From Clusia tigrina (lineage: Eukaryota > Arthropoda > Insecta > Diptera > Clusiidae), in the NCBI GenBank assembly GCA_920105625.2, contig CAKKTE020000496.1:248001-312000 (forward strand): a stretch of DNA of 64,000 bases, given 5' to 3'. This document shows positions 1 to 12,700 of this stretch, piece after piece. Under the pieces are notes generated by a model. The model ran no database searches. It was not told the DNA's origin and saw only the letters and a list, made by a program, of their open reading frames with translations. The translations under genes were made by a program, and so were the position numbers. Each line of letters begins with the position of its first letter. Position 1 is the first letter of the stretch.

Positions 1-196
1 GTAAAAAGTTGCAAGCATTTGTATGTTGCAAACTTTGATAGGTGTAGGACGTACCGTATAGAAGTTAGGGCCATTTGAAGTTTTATCAGTGTTTGATTTG
101 GGGCTCAAAGGTAGCATATCTTTGAGCGATAGCTTAAATTGACAAGGGGCTCGAGTACTTTATTGTTACAAAATTTCAAGGTTTTATAACGCTCCA
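1..196 (+). repeat. Reference monomer (first copy) with landmarks
   Basis: This copy is used to describe the unit. It begins gtaaaaagtt and ends gctcca. Counted by hand it has 73 G or C of 196 (37%). CpG steps lie at 50, 55, 127, 152 and 190. The hexamer ctcgag lies at 150-155 and survives in most copies; ctcaag replaces it in one monomer class. The motif ttgcaa or ttacaa occurs three times (near 9-14, 25-31 and 165-171), which may be a trace of an older short subrepeat, though that is weak. Two agct tetramers, or one where position 120 is changed as here, flank the gagcga segment in the middle. The length of 196 bases is not divisible by three, so reading frame shifts from copy to copy and each frame meets a stop within one or two monomers. 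Confidence 0.95.
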
Positions 197-1330
197 GTAA
201 AAAGTTACAAGCATTTGTATGTTGCAAACTTTGATAGGTGTAGGACGTACCGTACAGAAGTTAGGGCCACTTGAAGTTTTCTGTGTTTGATTCGGGTCTC
301 AAGGGTAGCATAGCTTTGAGCGATAGCTTAAATTGACAAGAGGCTCGAGTACTTTATAGTTACAAAATTTCAAGATTTTATGACCCTCCAGTAAAAAGTT
401 ACAAGCATTTGTATGTTGCAAACTTTGATAGGTGTAGGACGTACGGTGTAGAAGTAAGGGCCATTTGAAGTTTGATCAGTGTTTGATTTGGGACTCAAGG
501 GTAGCATAGCTTTGATCGATAGCTTAAATTGACAAGAGGCTCGAGTACTTTATTGTCACAAAATTAAAGGTTTTATGACGCTCCAGTAAAAAGTTATAAG
601 CACTTGTATGTTGCAAACTTTGATAGGTGTAGGACGTACCGTATAGAAGTTTGGGCCATTTGAAGTTTTATCATTGTTTGACTTGGGACTCAAGGGTAGC
701 ATAGCTTTGAGCGATAGCTTAAATTGACAAGAGACCCGAGTACTTCATTGTTACAAAATTTCAAGGTTTTATGACGCTAAAGTAAAAAGTTACAAGCATT
801 TGTATGTTGAAAACTTTGATAGGTGTAGGACGCACCGTATAGAAGTTAGGGCCATTTGAAGTTTTATCAGTGTTTGATTTGGGACTCAAGGGTAGCATAG
901 CTTTTAGCGATAGCTTAAATTGACAAGAGGCTCGAGTACGTTATTGTTACAAAATTTCAAGGTCTTATGATGCTCCAGTAAAAAGTTGCAAGCATTTGTA
1001 TGTTGCAAACTTTGATAGGTGTAGGACGTACCGTATAGAAGTTAGGGCCATTTGAAGTTTTATCAGTGTTTGATTTGGGGCTCAAAGGTAGCATATCTTT
1101 GAGCGATAGCTTAAATTGACAAGGGGCTCGAGTACTTTATTGTTACAAAATTTCAAGGTTTTATAACGCTCCAGTAAAAAGTTACAAGCATTTGTATGTT
1201 GCAAACTTTGATAGGTGTAGGACGTACCGTACAGAAGTTAGGGCCAATTGAAGTTTTCTGTGTTTGATTCGGGTCTCAAGGGTAGCATAGCTTTGAGCGA
1301 TAGCTTAAATTGACAAGAGGCTCGAGTACT
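1..1330 (+). repeat. 5-monomer (977 bp) duplication at the left edge
   Basis: The first 350 bases reappear almost exactly from 978. Both have the gttgcaag start, the ggggctcaaag variant and caaggggctc, followed by a 194 bp monomer whose ttttctgtg segment lacks two bases. Anchors 1/978 and 197/1174 both give 977 bp, which is five monomers minus three bases. After about 350 versus 1,330 the copies diverge: the left one continues with the gtacggtgtagaag monomer, the right one with gttagaag and gacatacc. The left flank lies outside the window, so the true extent is unknown. Confidence 0.8.
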
Positions 1331-2010
1331 TTATAGTTACAAAATTTCAAGGTTTTATGACGCTCCAGTAAAAAGTTAGAAGCATTTGTATGCTGCAAAC
1401 TTTGATAGGTGTAGGACATACCGTATAGAAGTTAGGGCCATTTGAAGTTTTATCAGTGTTTGATTTGGGACTCAATGGTTGCATAGCTTTAAGCGATAGC
1501 TTAAATTGACAAGAGGCTCGAGTACTTTATTGTTACAAAATTTCAAGGTTTTATGACGCTCCAGTAAAAAGTTACAAGCATTTGTATGTTGCAAACTTTG
1601 ATAGGTGTAGGACGTACCGTATAGAAGCTAGGGCCATTTGAAGATTTATCAGTGTTTGATTTGGACTCAAGGGTAGCATAGCTTTGAGCGATAGTTTAAA
1701 TTGACAAGAGGCTCAAGCACTTTATTGTTACAAAATTTCAAGGTTTTATAACGCTCCAGTAAAAAGTTACAAGCATTTGTATGTTGCTAACTTTGATAGG
1801 TGTAGGACATATCGTATAGAAGTTAGGGCCATTTGAAGTTTTATCAGTGTTTGATTTGGGACTCAATGGTAGCATAGCTTTAAGCGATAGCTTAAATTGA
1901 CAAGAGGCTCGAGTACTTTATTGTTACAAAATTTCAAGGTTTTATGACGCTCCAGTAAAAAGTTACAAGCATTTGTATGTTGCAAACTTTGATAGGTGTA
2001 GGATGTACCG

Positions 2011-2018
2011 TATATAAG
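2011..2018 (+). promoter_or_regulatory. TATA-box-like string in one monomer class (first example)
   Basis: The class with cattcgaag (cattcggag here) and gctctgagcg reads gtatataagc where others read gtatagaagt, giving tatataag, a good match to the eukaryotic TATA-box consensus. It recurs in most units, for example near 27,650, 42,525, 60,464 and 63,208. Satellite transcription is known in many species, but nothing in this sequence shows that this string is used, and the match rests on one or two base changes. No initiator, gene or terminator accompanies it. Confidence 0.3.
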
Positions 2019-2956
2019 CTAGGACCATTCGGAGATTTATCAGTGTTTGATTTGGGACTCAAGGGTAGCATAGCTCTGAGCGATAGTTTACATTGACAAG
2101 AGGCTCAAGCACTTTATTGTTACAAAATTTTAAGGTCTTATGATGCTCCAGTAAAAAGTTACAAGCATTTCTATGTTGCAAACTTTGATAGGTCTAGGAC
2201 GTACCGTATAGAAGTTAGGGCCATTTGAAGTTTTATCAGTGTTTGATTTGGGACTCAAGGGTAGCATAGTTTTGAGCGATAGCTTAAATTGACAAGAGGC
2301 TCGAGTACTTTATTGTTACAAAATTTCAAGATTTTATGACGCTCCAGTAAAAAGTGACAAGCATTTGTATGTTGCAAACTTTGATAGGTGTAGTACGTAC
2401 CGTATAGAAGTTAGGGCCATTTGAAGTTTTATCAGTGTTTGATTTGGGACTCAAAGGTAGCATATCTTTGAGCGATAGCTTAAATTGACAAGAGGCTCGA
2501 GGACTTTATTGTTACAAAATTTCAAGGTTTTATGACGCTCCAGTAAAAAGTGACAAGCATTTGTATGTTGCAAACTTTGATAGGTGTAGGACGTACCGTA
2601 TAGAAGCTAGGGCCATTTGAAGCTTTATCAGTGTTTGATTTGGGACTCAAGGGTAGCATAGCTTTGAGCGATAGTTTAAATTGACAAGAGGCTCAAGCAC
2701 TTTATTGTTACAAAATTTCAAGGTTTTATGACGCTCCAGTAAAAAGTTACAAGCATTTGTATGTTGCAAACTTTGATAGGTGTAGCTCGTACCGTATAGA
2801 AGTTAGGGCCATTTGAAGTTTTATCAGTGTTTGATTTGGGACTAAATTGTAGCATAGCTTTGAGCGATAGCTTAAATTGACAAGAGGCTCGAGTACTTTA
2901 TTGTTACAAAATTTCTAAGTCTTATGACGCTCCAGTAAAAAGTTACAAGCATTTGT

Positions 2957-2968
2957 AGTTTGCAAACT
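2957..2968. repeat. 12 bp perfect palindrome in one monomer class (first example)
   Basis: In this monomer class the usual tgtatgttgcaaact reads tgtagtttgcaaact, which creates agtttgcaaact, identical to its own reverse complement. The same class carries gtgtggg and usually gactcagggg a little further on. It recurs once per higher-order unit in most of the window, for example near 7,459, 10,187, 13,127, 20,173, 24,088, 33,099, 44,253 and 62,387. Near 6,288 one base (tttggaaac) breaks the palindrome. No binding protein can be assigned. Confidence 0.85.
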
Positions 2969-5900
2969 TTGATAGGTGTGGGACGTACCGTATAGAATTT
3001 AGGGCCATTTGAAGTTTTATCAGTGTTTGATTTGGGACTCAGGGGTAGCATAGCTTTGAGCGATAGCTTAAATTGACAAGAGGCTCGAGTACTTTATTGT
3101 AAAAAAATTTCAAGATTTTATGACCCTCCAGTAAAAAGTTACAAGCATTTGTATGTTGCAAACTTTGATAGGTGTAGGACGTACCGTATAGAAGTTAGTG
3201 CCATTTGAAGTTTTATCAGTGTTTGATTTGGGAATCAAGGGTAGCATAGCTTTGAGCGATAGCTTAAATTGACAAGAGGCTCGAGTACTTTATTGTTACA
3301 AAATTTCAAGGTTTTATGACGCTCCAATAAAAAGTTACAAGCATTTGTATGTTGCAAACTTTGATAGGTGTAGGACGTACCGTATAAAAGTTAAGGCCAT
3401 TTGCAGTTTTATCAGTGTTTGATTTGGGACTCAAGGGTAGCATAGCTTTGAGCGATAGCTTAAATTGACAAGAGGCTCGAGTACTTTATTGTTACAAAAT
3501 TTCAAGATTTTATGACCCTCCAGTAAAAAGTTACAAGCATTTGTATGTTGCAAACTTTGATAGGTGTAGGACGTACGGTGTAGAAGTAAGGGCCATTTGA
3601 AGTTTGATCAGTGTTTGATTTGGGACTCAAGGGTAGCATAGCTTTGATCGATAGCTTAAATTGACAAGAGGCTCGAGTACTTTATTGTTAGAAAATTAAA
3701 GGTTTTATGACGCTCCAGTAAAAAGTTATAAGCACTTGTATGTTGCAAACTTTGATAGGTGTAGGACGTACCGTATAGAAGTTTGGGCCATTTGAAGTTT
3801 TATCATTGTTTGACTTGGGACTCAAGGGTAGCATAGCTTTGAGCGATAGCTTAAATTGACAAGAGACCCGAGTACTTCATTGTTACAAAATTTCAAGGTT
3901 TTATGACGCTAAAGTAAAAAGTTACAAGCATTTGTATGTTGAAAACTTTGATAGGTGTAGGACGCACCGTATAAAAGTTAGGGCCATTTGAAGTTTTATC
4001 AGTGTTTGATTTGGGACTCAAGGGTAGCATAGCTTTTAGCGATAGCTTAAATTGACAAGAGGCTCGAGTACTTTATTGTTACAAAATTTCAAGGTCTTAT
4101 GATGCTCCAGTAAAAAGTTGCAAGCATTTGTATGTTGCAAACTTTGATAGGTGTAGGACGTACCGTATAGAAGTTAGGGCCATTTGAAGTTTTATCAGTG
4201 TTTGATTTGGGGCTCAAAGGTAGCATATCTTTGAGCGATAGCTTAAATTGACAAGGGGCTCGAGTACTTTATTGTTACAAAATTTCAAGGTTTTATAACG
4301 CTCCAGTAAAAAGTTACAAGCATTTGTATGTTGCAAACTTTGATAGGTGTAGGACGTACCGTACAGAAGTTAGGGCCACTTGAAGTTTTCTGTGTTTGAT
4401 TCGGGTCTCAAGGGTAGCATAGCTTTGAGCGATAGCTTAAATTGACAAGAGGCTCGAGTACTTTATAGTTACAAAATTTCAAGGTTTTATGACGCTCCAG
4501 TAAAAAGTTAGAAGCATTTGTATGTTGCAAACTTTGATAGGTGTAGGACATACCGTATAGAAGTTAGGGCCATTTGAAGTTTTATCAGTGTTTGATTTGG
4601 GACTCAATGGTTGCATAGCTTTAAGCGATAGCTTAAATTGACAAGAGGCTCGAGTACTTTATTGTTACAAAATTTCAAGGTTTTATGACGCTCCAGTAAA
4701 AAGTTACAAGCATTTGTATGTTCCAAACTTTGATAGGTGTAGGACGTACCGTATAGAAGCTAGGGCCATTTGAAGATTTATCAGTGTTTGATTTGGACTC
4801 AAGGGTAGCATAGCTTTGAGCGATAGTTTAAATTGACAAGAGGCTCAAGCACCTTATTGTTACAAAATTTCAAGGTTTTATAACGCTCCAGTAAAAAGTT
4901 ACAAGCATTTGTATGTTGCTAACTTTGATAGGTGTAGGACATATCGTATAGAAGTTAGGGCCATTTGAAGTTTTATCAGTGTTTGATTTGGGACTCAATG
5001 GTAGCATAGCTTTAAGCGATAGCTTAAATTGACAAGAGGCTCGAGTACTTTATTGTTACAAAATTTCAAGGTTTTATGACGCTCCAGTAAAAAGTTACAA
5101 GCATTTGTATGTTGCAAACTTTGATAGGTGTAGGATGTACCGTATATAAGCTAGGACCATTCGGAGATTTATCAGTGTTTGATTTGGGACTCAAGGGTAG
5201 CATAGCTCTGAGCGATAGTTTACATTGACAAGAGGCTCAAGCACTTTATTGTTACAAAATTTTAAGGTCTTATGATGCTCCAGCAAAAAGTTACAAGCAT
5301 TTGTATGTTGCAAACTTTGATAGGTCTAGGACGTACCGTATAGAAGTTAGGGCCATTTGAAGTTTTATCAGTGTTTGATTTGGGACTCAAGGGTAGCATA
5401 GTTTTGAGCGATAGCTTAAATTGACAAGAGGCTCGAGTACTTTATTGTTACAAAATTTCAAGATTTTATGACGCTCCAGTAAAAAGTGACAAGCATTTGT
5501 ATGTTGCAAACTTTGATAGGTGTAGTACGTACCGTATAGAAGTTAGGGCCATTTGAAGTTTTATCAGTGTTTGATTTGGGACTCAAAGGTAGCATATCTT
5601 TGAGCGATAGCTTAAATTGACAAGAGGCTCGAGGACTTTATTGTTACAAAATTTCAAGGTTTTATAACGCTCCAGTAAAAAGTGACAAGCATTTGTATGT
5701 TGCAAACTTTGATAGGTGTAGGACGTACCGTATAGAAGCTAGGGCCATTTGAAGCTTTATCAGTGTTTGATTTGGGACTCAAGGGTAGCATAGCTTTGAG
5801 CGATAGTTTAAATTGACAAGAGGCTCAAGCACTTTATTGTTACAAAATTTCAAGGTTTTATGACGCTCCAGTAAAAAGTTACAAGCATTTGTATGTTGCA

Positions 5901-6086
5901 AACTTTGATAGGTGTAGGACGTACCGTATAGAAGTTAGGACCATTTGAAATTTTATCAGTGTTTGATTTGGGACTCAAGGGTAGCATAGCTTTGAGCGAT
6001 AGCTTAAATTGACAAGTGGCTCGAGTACTTTATTGTTACAAAATTTCAAGGTTTTATGATGTTCCAGTAAAAAGTTACAAGCATTT

Positions 6087-6099
6087 GTTTGTTACAAAC
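6087..6099. repeat. 13 bp inverted repeat in one monomer class (first example)
   Basis: The variant gtttgttacaaac replaces gtatgttgcaaac and forms a perfect inverted repeat: arms gtttgt and acaaac around a single t. The monomer carrying it is followed in the same unit by gactaaattgt and tctaagtc, and then by the monomer class with the 12 bp palindrome. It recurs near 9,988, 12,926, 16,257, 19,977, 23,890, 26,827, 30,746, 32,903, 36,430, 38,785, 44,055, 50,487 and 59,448. Near 28,591 and 62,190 it is broken by point changes. Confidence 0.85.
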
Positions 6100-7540
6100 T
6101 TTGATAGGTGTAGGACGTACCGTATAGAAGTTAGGGCCATTTGAAGTTTTATCAGTGTTTGATTTGGGACTAAATTGTAGCATAGCTTTGAGCGATAGCT
6201 TAAATTGACAAGAGGCTCGAGTACTTTATTGTTACAAAATTTCTAAGTCTTATGACGCTCCAGTAAAAAGTTACAAGCATTTGTAGTTTGGAAACTTTGA
6301 TAGGTGTGGGACGTACCGTATAGAAGTTAGGGCCATTTGAAGTTTTATCAGTGTTTGATTGGGGACTCAGGGGTAGCATAGCTTTGAGCGATAGCTTAAA
6401 TTGACAAGAGGCTCGAGGACTTTATTGTTACAAAATTTCAAGGTTTTATGACGCTCCGGTAAAAAGTTACAAGCTTTTGTATGTTGCAAACTTTGATAGG
6501 TGTAGGACGTACCGTATAGAAGTTAGGGCCATTTGAAGTTTTCTCAGTGTTTGATTCGCGACGCAAGGGTAGCATAGCTTTGAGCGATAGCTTAAATTGA
6601 CAAGAGGCTCGAGGACTTTATTGTTACAAAATTTCAAGGTTTTATAACGCTCCAGTAAAAAGTTACAAGCATTTGTATGTTGCTAACTTTGATAGGTGTA
6701 GGACATACCGTATAGAAGTTAGGGCCATTTGAAGTTTTATCAGTGTTTGATTTGGGACTCAATGGTAGCATAGCTTTAAGCGATAGCTTAAATTGACAAG
6801 AGGCTCGAGTACTTTATTGTTACAAAATTTCAAGGTTTTATGACGCTCCAGTAAAAAGTTACAAGCATTTGTATGTTGCAAACTTTGATAGGTGTAGGAC
6901 GTACCGTATAGAAGTTAGGCCCATTTGAAGTTTTCTCAGTGTTTGATTCGCGACTCAAGGGTAGCATAGCTTTGAGCGATAGCTTAAATTGACAAGAGGC
7001 TCGAGTACTTTATTGTTACAAAATTTCAAGATTTTATGACCCTCCAGTAAAAAATTACAAGCATTTGTATGTTGCAAACTTTGATAGGTGTAGGACGTAC
7101 TGTATAGAAGTTAGGACCATTTGAAATTTTATCAGTGTTTGATTTGGGACTCAAGGGTAGCATAGCTTTGAGCGATAGCTTAAATTGACAAGTGGCTCGA
7201 GTACTTTATTGTTACAAAATTTCAAGGTTTTATGATGCTCCAGTAAAAAGTTACAAGCATTGGTTTGTTACAAACTTTGATAGGTGTAGGACGTACCGTA
7301 TAGAAGTTAGGGCCATTTGAAGTTTTATCAGTGTTTGATTTGGGACTAAATTGTAGCATAGCTTTGAGCGATAGCTTAAATTGACAAGAGGCTCGAGTAC
7401 TTTATTGTTACAAAATTTCTAAGTCTTATGACGCTCCAGTAAAAAGTTACAAGCATTTGTAGTTTGCAAACTTTGATAGGTGTGGGACGTACCGTATAGA
7501 AGTTAGGGCCATTTGAAGTTTTATCAGTGTTTGATTGGGG

Positions 7541-7550
7541 ACTCAGGAGC
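7541..7550 (+). repeat. 15-base internal deletion in a monomer
   Basis: Here actcagg runs straight into agcgatagc. The homologous monomer six positions upstream reads gactcagggg, then gtagcatagctttg, then agcgatagc, so about 15 bases are missing. It is the largest single indel I found apart from the short-monomer class after 40 kb. The other 6-mer copy is intact, which polarises the event as a loss. Confidence 0.85.
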
Positions 7551-8269
7551 GATAGCTTAAATTGACAAGAGGCTCGAGTACTTTATTGTTACAAAATTTC
7601 AAGGTTTTATGACGCTCCGGTAAAAAGTTACAAGCATTCGTATGTTGCAAACTTTGATAGGTGTAGGACGTACCGTATAGAAGTTAGGGCCATTTGAAGT
7701 TTTCTCAGTGTTTGATTCGCGACGCAAGGTTAGCATAGCTTTGAGCGATAGCTTAAATTGACAAGAGGCTCGAGGACTTTATTGTTACAAAATTTCAAGG
7801 TTTTATAACGCTCCAGTAAAAAGTTACAAGCATTTGTATGTTGCTAACTTTGATAGTGTAGGACATACCGTATAGAAGTTAGGGCCATTTGAAGTTTTAT
7901 CAGTGTTTGATTTGGGACTCAATGGTAGCATAGCTTTAAGCGATAGCTTAAATTGACAAGAGGCTCGAGTACTTTATTGTTACAAAATTTCAAGGTTTTA
8001 TGACGCTCCAGTAAAAAGTTACAAGCATTTGTATGTTGCAAACTTTGATAGGTGTAGGACGTACCGTATAGAAGTTGGGGCCATTTGAAGTTTTCTCAGT
8101 GTTTGATTCGCGACTCAAGGGTAGCATAGCTTTGAGCGATAGCTTAAATTGACAAGAGGCTCGAGTACTTTATTGTTACAAAATTTCAAGATTTTATGAC
8201 CCTCCAGTAAAAAGTTACAAGCATTTGTATGTTGCAAACTTTGATAGGTGTAGGACGTACCGTATAGAA

Positions 8270-9785
8270 GTTAGGGCCATTTGAAGTTTTCTCAGTGTTT
8301 GATTCGCGACTCAAGGGTAGCATAGCTTTGAGCGTTAGCTTAAATTGACAAGAGGCTCGAGGACTTTATTGTTACAAAATTTCAAGGTTTTATAACGCTC
8401 CAGTAAAAAGTTACAAGCATTTGTATGTTGCTAACTTTGATAGGTGTAGGACGTACCGTATAGAAGTTAGGGCCATTTGAAGTTTTATCAGTGTTTGATT
8501 TGGGACAAAATTGTAGCATAGCTTTCAGCGATAGCTTAAATTGACAAGAGGCTCGAGTACTTTATTGTTACAAAATTTCAAGGTTTTATGACGCTCCAAT
8601 AAAAAGTTACAAGCATTTGTATGTTGCAAACTTTGATAGGTGTAGGACGTATCGTATAAAAGTTAAGGCCATTTGCAGTTTTATCAGTGTTTGATTTGGG
8701 ACTCAAGGGTAGCATAGCTTTGAGCGATAGCTTAAATTGACAAGAGGCTCGAGTACTTTATTGTTACATAATTTCAAGATTTTATGACCCTCCAGTAAAA
8801 AGTTACAAGCATTTGTATGTTGCAAACTTTGATAGGTGTAGGACGTACGGTATAGAAGTAAGGGCCATTTGAAGTTTTATCATTGTTTGACTTGGGACTC
8901 AAGGGTAGCATAGCTTTAAGCGATAGCTTAAATTGACAAGAGACCCGAGTACTTTATTGTTACAAAATTTCAAGGTTTTATGACGTTAAAGTAAAAAGTT
9001 ACTGGCATTTGTATGTTTAAAACTTTGATAGGTGTAGGACGTACCGTATAGAAGTTAGGGCCATTTGAAGTTTTATCAGTGTTTGATTCGGGACTCAAGG
9101 GTAGCATAGCTTTTAGCGATAGCTTAAATTGACAAGAGGCTCGAGTACTTTATTGTTACAAAATTTCAAGGTCTTATGATGCTCCAGTAAAAAGTACAAG
9201 CATTTGTATGTTGCAAACTTTGATAGGTGTAGGACGTACCGTACAGAAATTAGGGCCACTTGAAGTTTTCTGTGTTTGATTCGGGACTCAAGGGTAGCAT
9301 AGCTTTGAGCGATAGTTTAATTTACCCAGAGGCTCGAGTACTTTATTGTTACAAAATTTCAAGGTTTTATGACGCTCCAGTAAAAAGTTAGAAGCATTTG
9401 TATGTTGCAAACTTTGATAGGTGTAGGACATACCGTATAGAAGTTCGGGCCATTTGAAGTTTTATCAGTGTTTGATTTGGGACTCAATGGTTGCATAGCT
9501 TTAAGCGATAGCTTAAATTGACAAGAGGCTCGAGTACTTTATTGTTACAAAATTTTAAGGTTTTATGATGCTCCAGTAAAAAGTTACAAGCATTTGTATG
9601 TTGCAAACTTTGATAGGTGTAGGACGTACCGTATAGAAGCTAGGGCCATTTGAAGATTTATCAGTGTTTGATTTGGGACTCAAGGGTAGCATAGCTTTGA
9701 CCGATAGTTTAAATTGACAAGAGGCTCAAGCACTTTATTGTTACAAAATTTCAAGGTTTTATGACGCTCCAGTAAAAAGTTACAA
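8270..9785 (+). repeat. Mosaic stretch of eight monomers
   Basis: No single period covers this stretch. Its left part matches sequence about 3,329 bp downstream (gttag at 8,270 and 11,599, both followed by the rare gcgttagc). Near 8,505 a monomer reads gggacaaaattgt, then passes into caaggttttatgacgctccaat, whereas the downstream copy has an extra monomer there, so this region appears to have lost monomers. The gacgttaaag monomer near 8,980 matches gacgttagag monomers near 12,510, 15,450 and 19,170. From 9,187 (gtaaaaagtacaag) it matches 15,651, an offset of 6,464, through the gtacagaa and tttaattta variants. Confidence 0.72.
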
Positions 9786-12700
9786 GCATTTGTATGTTGC
9801 AAACTTTGATAGGTGTAGGACGTACCGTATAGAAGTTAGGGCCATTTGAAATTTTATCAGTGTTTGATTTGGGACTCAAGGGTAGTATAGCTTTGAGCGA
9901 TAGCTTAAATTGACAAGTGGCTCGAGTACTTTATTGTTACAAAATTTCAAGGTTTTATGATGCTCCAGTAAAAAGTTACAAGCATTTGTTTGTTACAAAC
10001 TTTGATAGGTGTAGGACGTACCGTATAGAAGTTAGGGCCATTTGAAGTTTTATCAGTGTTTGATTTGGGACTAAATTGTAGCATAGCTTTGAGCGATAGC
10101 TTAAATTGACAAGAGGCTCGAGTACTTTATTGTTACAAAATTTCTAAGTCTTATGACGCTCCAGTAAAAAGTTACAAGCATTTGTAGTTTGCAAACTTTG
10201 ATAGGTGTGGGACGTACCGTATAGAATTTAGGGCCATTTGAAGTTTTATCAGTGTTTGATTTGGGACTCAGGGGTAGCATAGCTTTGAGCGATAGCTTAA
10301 ATTGACAAGAGGCTCGAGTACTTTATTGTTACAAAATTTCAAGATTTTATGACCCTCCAGTAAAAAGTTACAAGCATTTGTATGTTGCAAACTTTGATAG
10401 GTGTAGGACGTACCGTATAGAAGTTAGTGCCATTTGAAGTTTTATCAGTGTTTGATTTGGGAATCAAGGGTAGCATAGCTTTGAGCGATAGCTTAAATTA
10501 ACAAGAGGCTCGAGTACTTTATTGTTACAAAATTTCAAGGTTTTATGACGCTCCAATAAAAAGTTACAAGCATTTGTATGTTGCAAACTTTGATAGGTGT
10601 AGGACGTACCGTATAAAAGTTAAGGCCATTTGCAGTTTTATCAGTGTTTGATTTGGGACTCAAGGGTAGCATAGCTTTGAGCGATAGCTTAAATTGACAA
10701 GAGGCTCGAGTACTTTATTGTTACAAAATTTCAAGATTTTATGACCCTCCAGTAAAAAGTTACAAGCATTTGTATGTTGCAAACTTTGATAGGTGTAGGA
10801 CGTACGGTGTAGAAGTAAGGGCCATTTGAAGTTTTATCAGTGTTTGATTTGGGACTCAAGGGTAGCATAGCTTTGATCGATAGCTTAAATTGACAAGAGG
10901 CTCGAGTACTTTATTGTTACAAAATTTCAAGGTTTTATGACGCTCCGGTAAAAAGTTACAAGCATTTGAATGTTGCAAACTTTGATAGGTGTAGGACGTA
11001 CCGTATAGAAGTTAGGGCCATTTGAAGTTTTCTCAGTGTTTGATTCGCGACGCAAGGTTAGCATAGCTTTGAGCGATAGCTTAAATTGACAAGAGGCTCG
11101 AGGACTTTATTGTTACAAAATTTCAAGGTTTTATAACGCTCCAGTAAAAAGTTACAAGCATTTGTATGTTGCTAACTTTGATAGGTGTAGGACATACCGT
11201 ATAGAAGTTAGGGCCATTTGAAGTTTTATCAGTGTTTGATTTGGGACTCAATGGTAGCATAGCTTTAAGCGATAGCTTAAATTGACAAGAGGCTCGAGTA
11301 CTTTATTGTTACAAAATTTCAAGGTTTTATGACGCTCCAGTAAAAAGTTACAAGCATTTGTATGCTGCAAACTTTGATAGGTGTAGGACGTACCGTATAG
11401 AAGTTGGGGCCATTTGAAGTTTTCTCAGTGTTTGATTCGCGACTCAAGGGTAGCATAGCTTTGAGCGATAGCTTAAATTGACAAGAGGCTCGAGTACTTT
11501 ATTGTTACAAAATTTCAAGATTTTATGACCCTCCAGTAAAAAGTTACAAGCATTTGTATGTTGCAAACTTTGATAGGTGTAGGACGTACCGTATAGAAGT
11601 TAGGGCCATTTGAAGTTTTCTCAGTGTTTGATTCGCGACTCAAGGGTAGCATAGCTTTGAGCGTTAGCTTAAATTGACAAGAGGCTCGAGGACTTTATTG
11701 TTACAAAATTTCAAGGTTTTATAACGCTCCAGTAAAAAGTTACAAGCATTTGTATGTTGCTAACTTTGATAGGTGTAGGACGTACCGTATAGAAGTTAGG
11801 GCCATTTGAAGTTTTATCAGTGTTTGATTTGGGACTAAATTGTAGCATAGCTTTCAGCGATAGCTTAAATTGACAAGAGGCTCGAGCACTTTATTGTTAC
11901 AAAATTTCTAAGTCTTATGACGCTCCAGTAAAAAGTTACAAGCATTTGTATGTTGCAAACTTTGATAAGTGTAGGACGTACCGTATAGAAGTTAGTGCCA
12001 TTTGAAGTTTTATCAGTGTTTGATTTGGGAATCAAGGGTAGCATAGCTTTGAGCGATAGCTTAAATTGACAAGAGGCTCGAGTACTTTATTGTTACAAAA
12101 TTTCAAGGTTTTATGACGCTCCAATAAAAAGTTACAAGCATTTGTATGTTGCAAACTTTGATAGGTGTAGGACGTATCGTATAAAAGTTAAGGCCATTTG
12201 CAGTTTTATCAGTGTTTGATTTGGGACTCAAGGGTAGCATAGCTTTGAGCGATAGCTTAAATTGACAAGAGGCTCGAGTACTTTATTGTTACAAAATTTC
12301 AAGATTTTATGACCCTCCAGTAAAAAGTTACAAGCATTTGTATGTTGCAAACTTTGATAGGTGTAGGACGTACGGTATAGAAGTAAGGGCCATTTGAAGT
12401 TTTATCATTGTTTGACTTGGGACTCAAGGGTAGCATAGCTTTGAGCGATAGCTTAAATTGACAAGAGACCCGAGTACTTTATTGTTACAAAATTTCAAGG
12501 TTTTATGACGTTAGAGTAAAAAGTTACTAGCATTTGTATGTTGAAAACTTTGATAGGTGTAGGACGTACCGTATAGAAGTTAGGGCCATTTGAAGTTTTA
12601 TCAGTGTTTGATTCGGGACTCAAGGGTAGCATAGCTTTTAGCGATAGCTTAAATTGACAAGAGGCTCGAGTACTTTATTGTTACAAAATTTCAAGGTTTT

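Larger units (their letters stand above)
340..5920 (+). repeat. 16-monomer higher-order repeat, 3,132 bp, about 1.8 copies
   Basis: Rare variants recur exactly 3,132 bases apart: the monomer starting at 391 (gtacggtgtagaagtaagg, then tttgatcagtg and gctttgatcgat) returns at 3,523, and the gttgcaag monomer at 978 returns at 4,110. Sixteen monomers would be 3,136; the missing four bases are explained by three short monomers in the unit: ttttctgtg (two bases), aaattaaagg (one) and gatttggactc (one). The order of variants matches throughout, so this is a true higher-order unit. The second copy stops matching near 5,915, where the first copy has gtagctcgtacc (about 2,783) and then runs into the gactaaattgt monomer, while the second enters the 6-mer duplication that follows. 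Confidence 0.88.
5934..8269 (+). repeat. 6-monomer tandem duplication, 1,176 bp unit
   Basis: A six-monomer block is present twice side by side. The anchors gttaggacc (5,934 and 7,110) and gactaaattgt (taaa at 6,171 and 7,347) are both 1,176 bp apart, exactly six monomers. Shared rare variants in order are gaaattttatc, gtttgttacaaac, tctaagtc, gattggggactc, ctccggtaaaaag and gattcgcgacgc. The second copy is shorter (7,110-8,269, 1,160 bp) because of a 15-base loss near 7,547 and a one-base loss near 7,855. These losses are private to the second copy, so they occurred after the duplication. The first copy continues out of the 16-mer region on its left. Confidence 0.87.

Noticed and set aside
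9280..9300. CENP-B box-like match in monomers reading gattcgggactcaagggt
   Set aside because: Only about seven of the nine essential CENP-B box bases fit. A match this good is expected by chance about once in every two monomers when both strands are considered, and most monomers fit worse.
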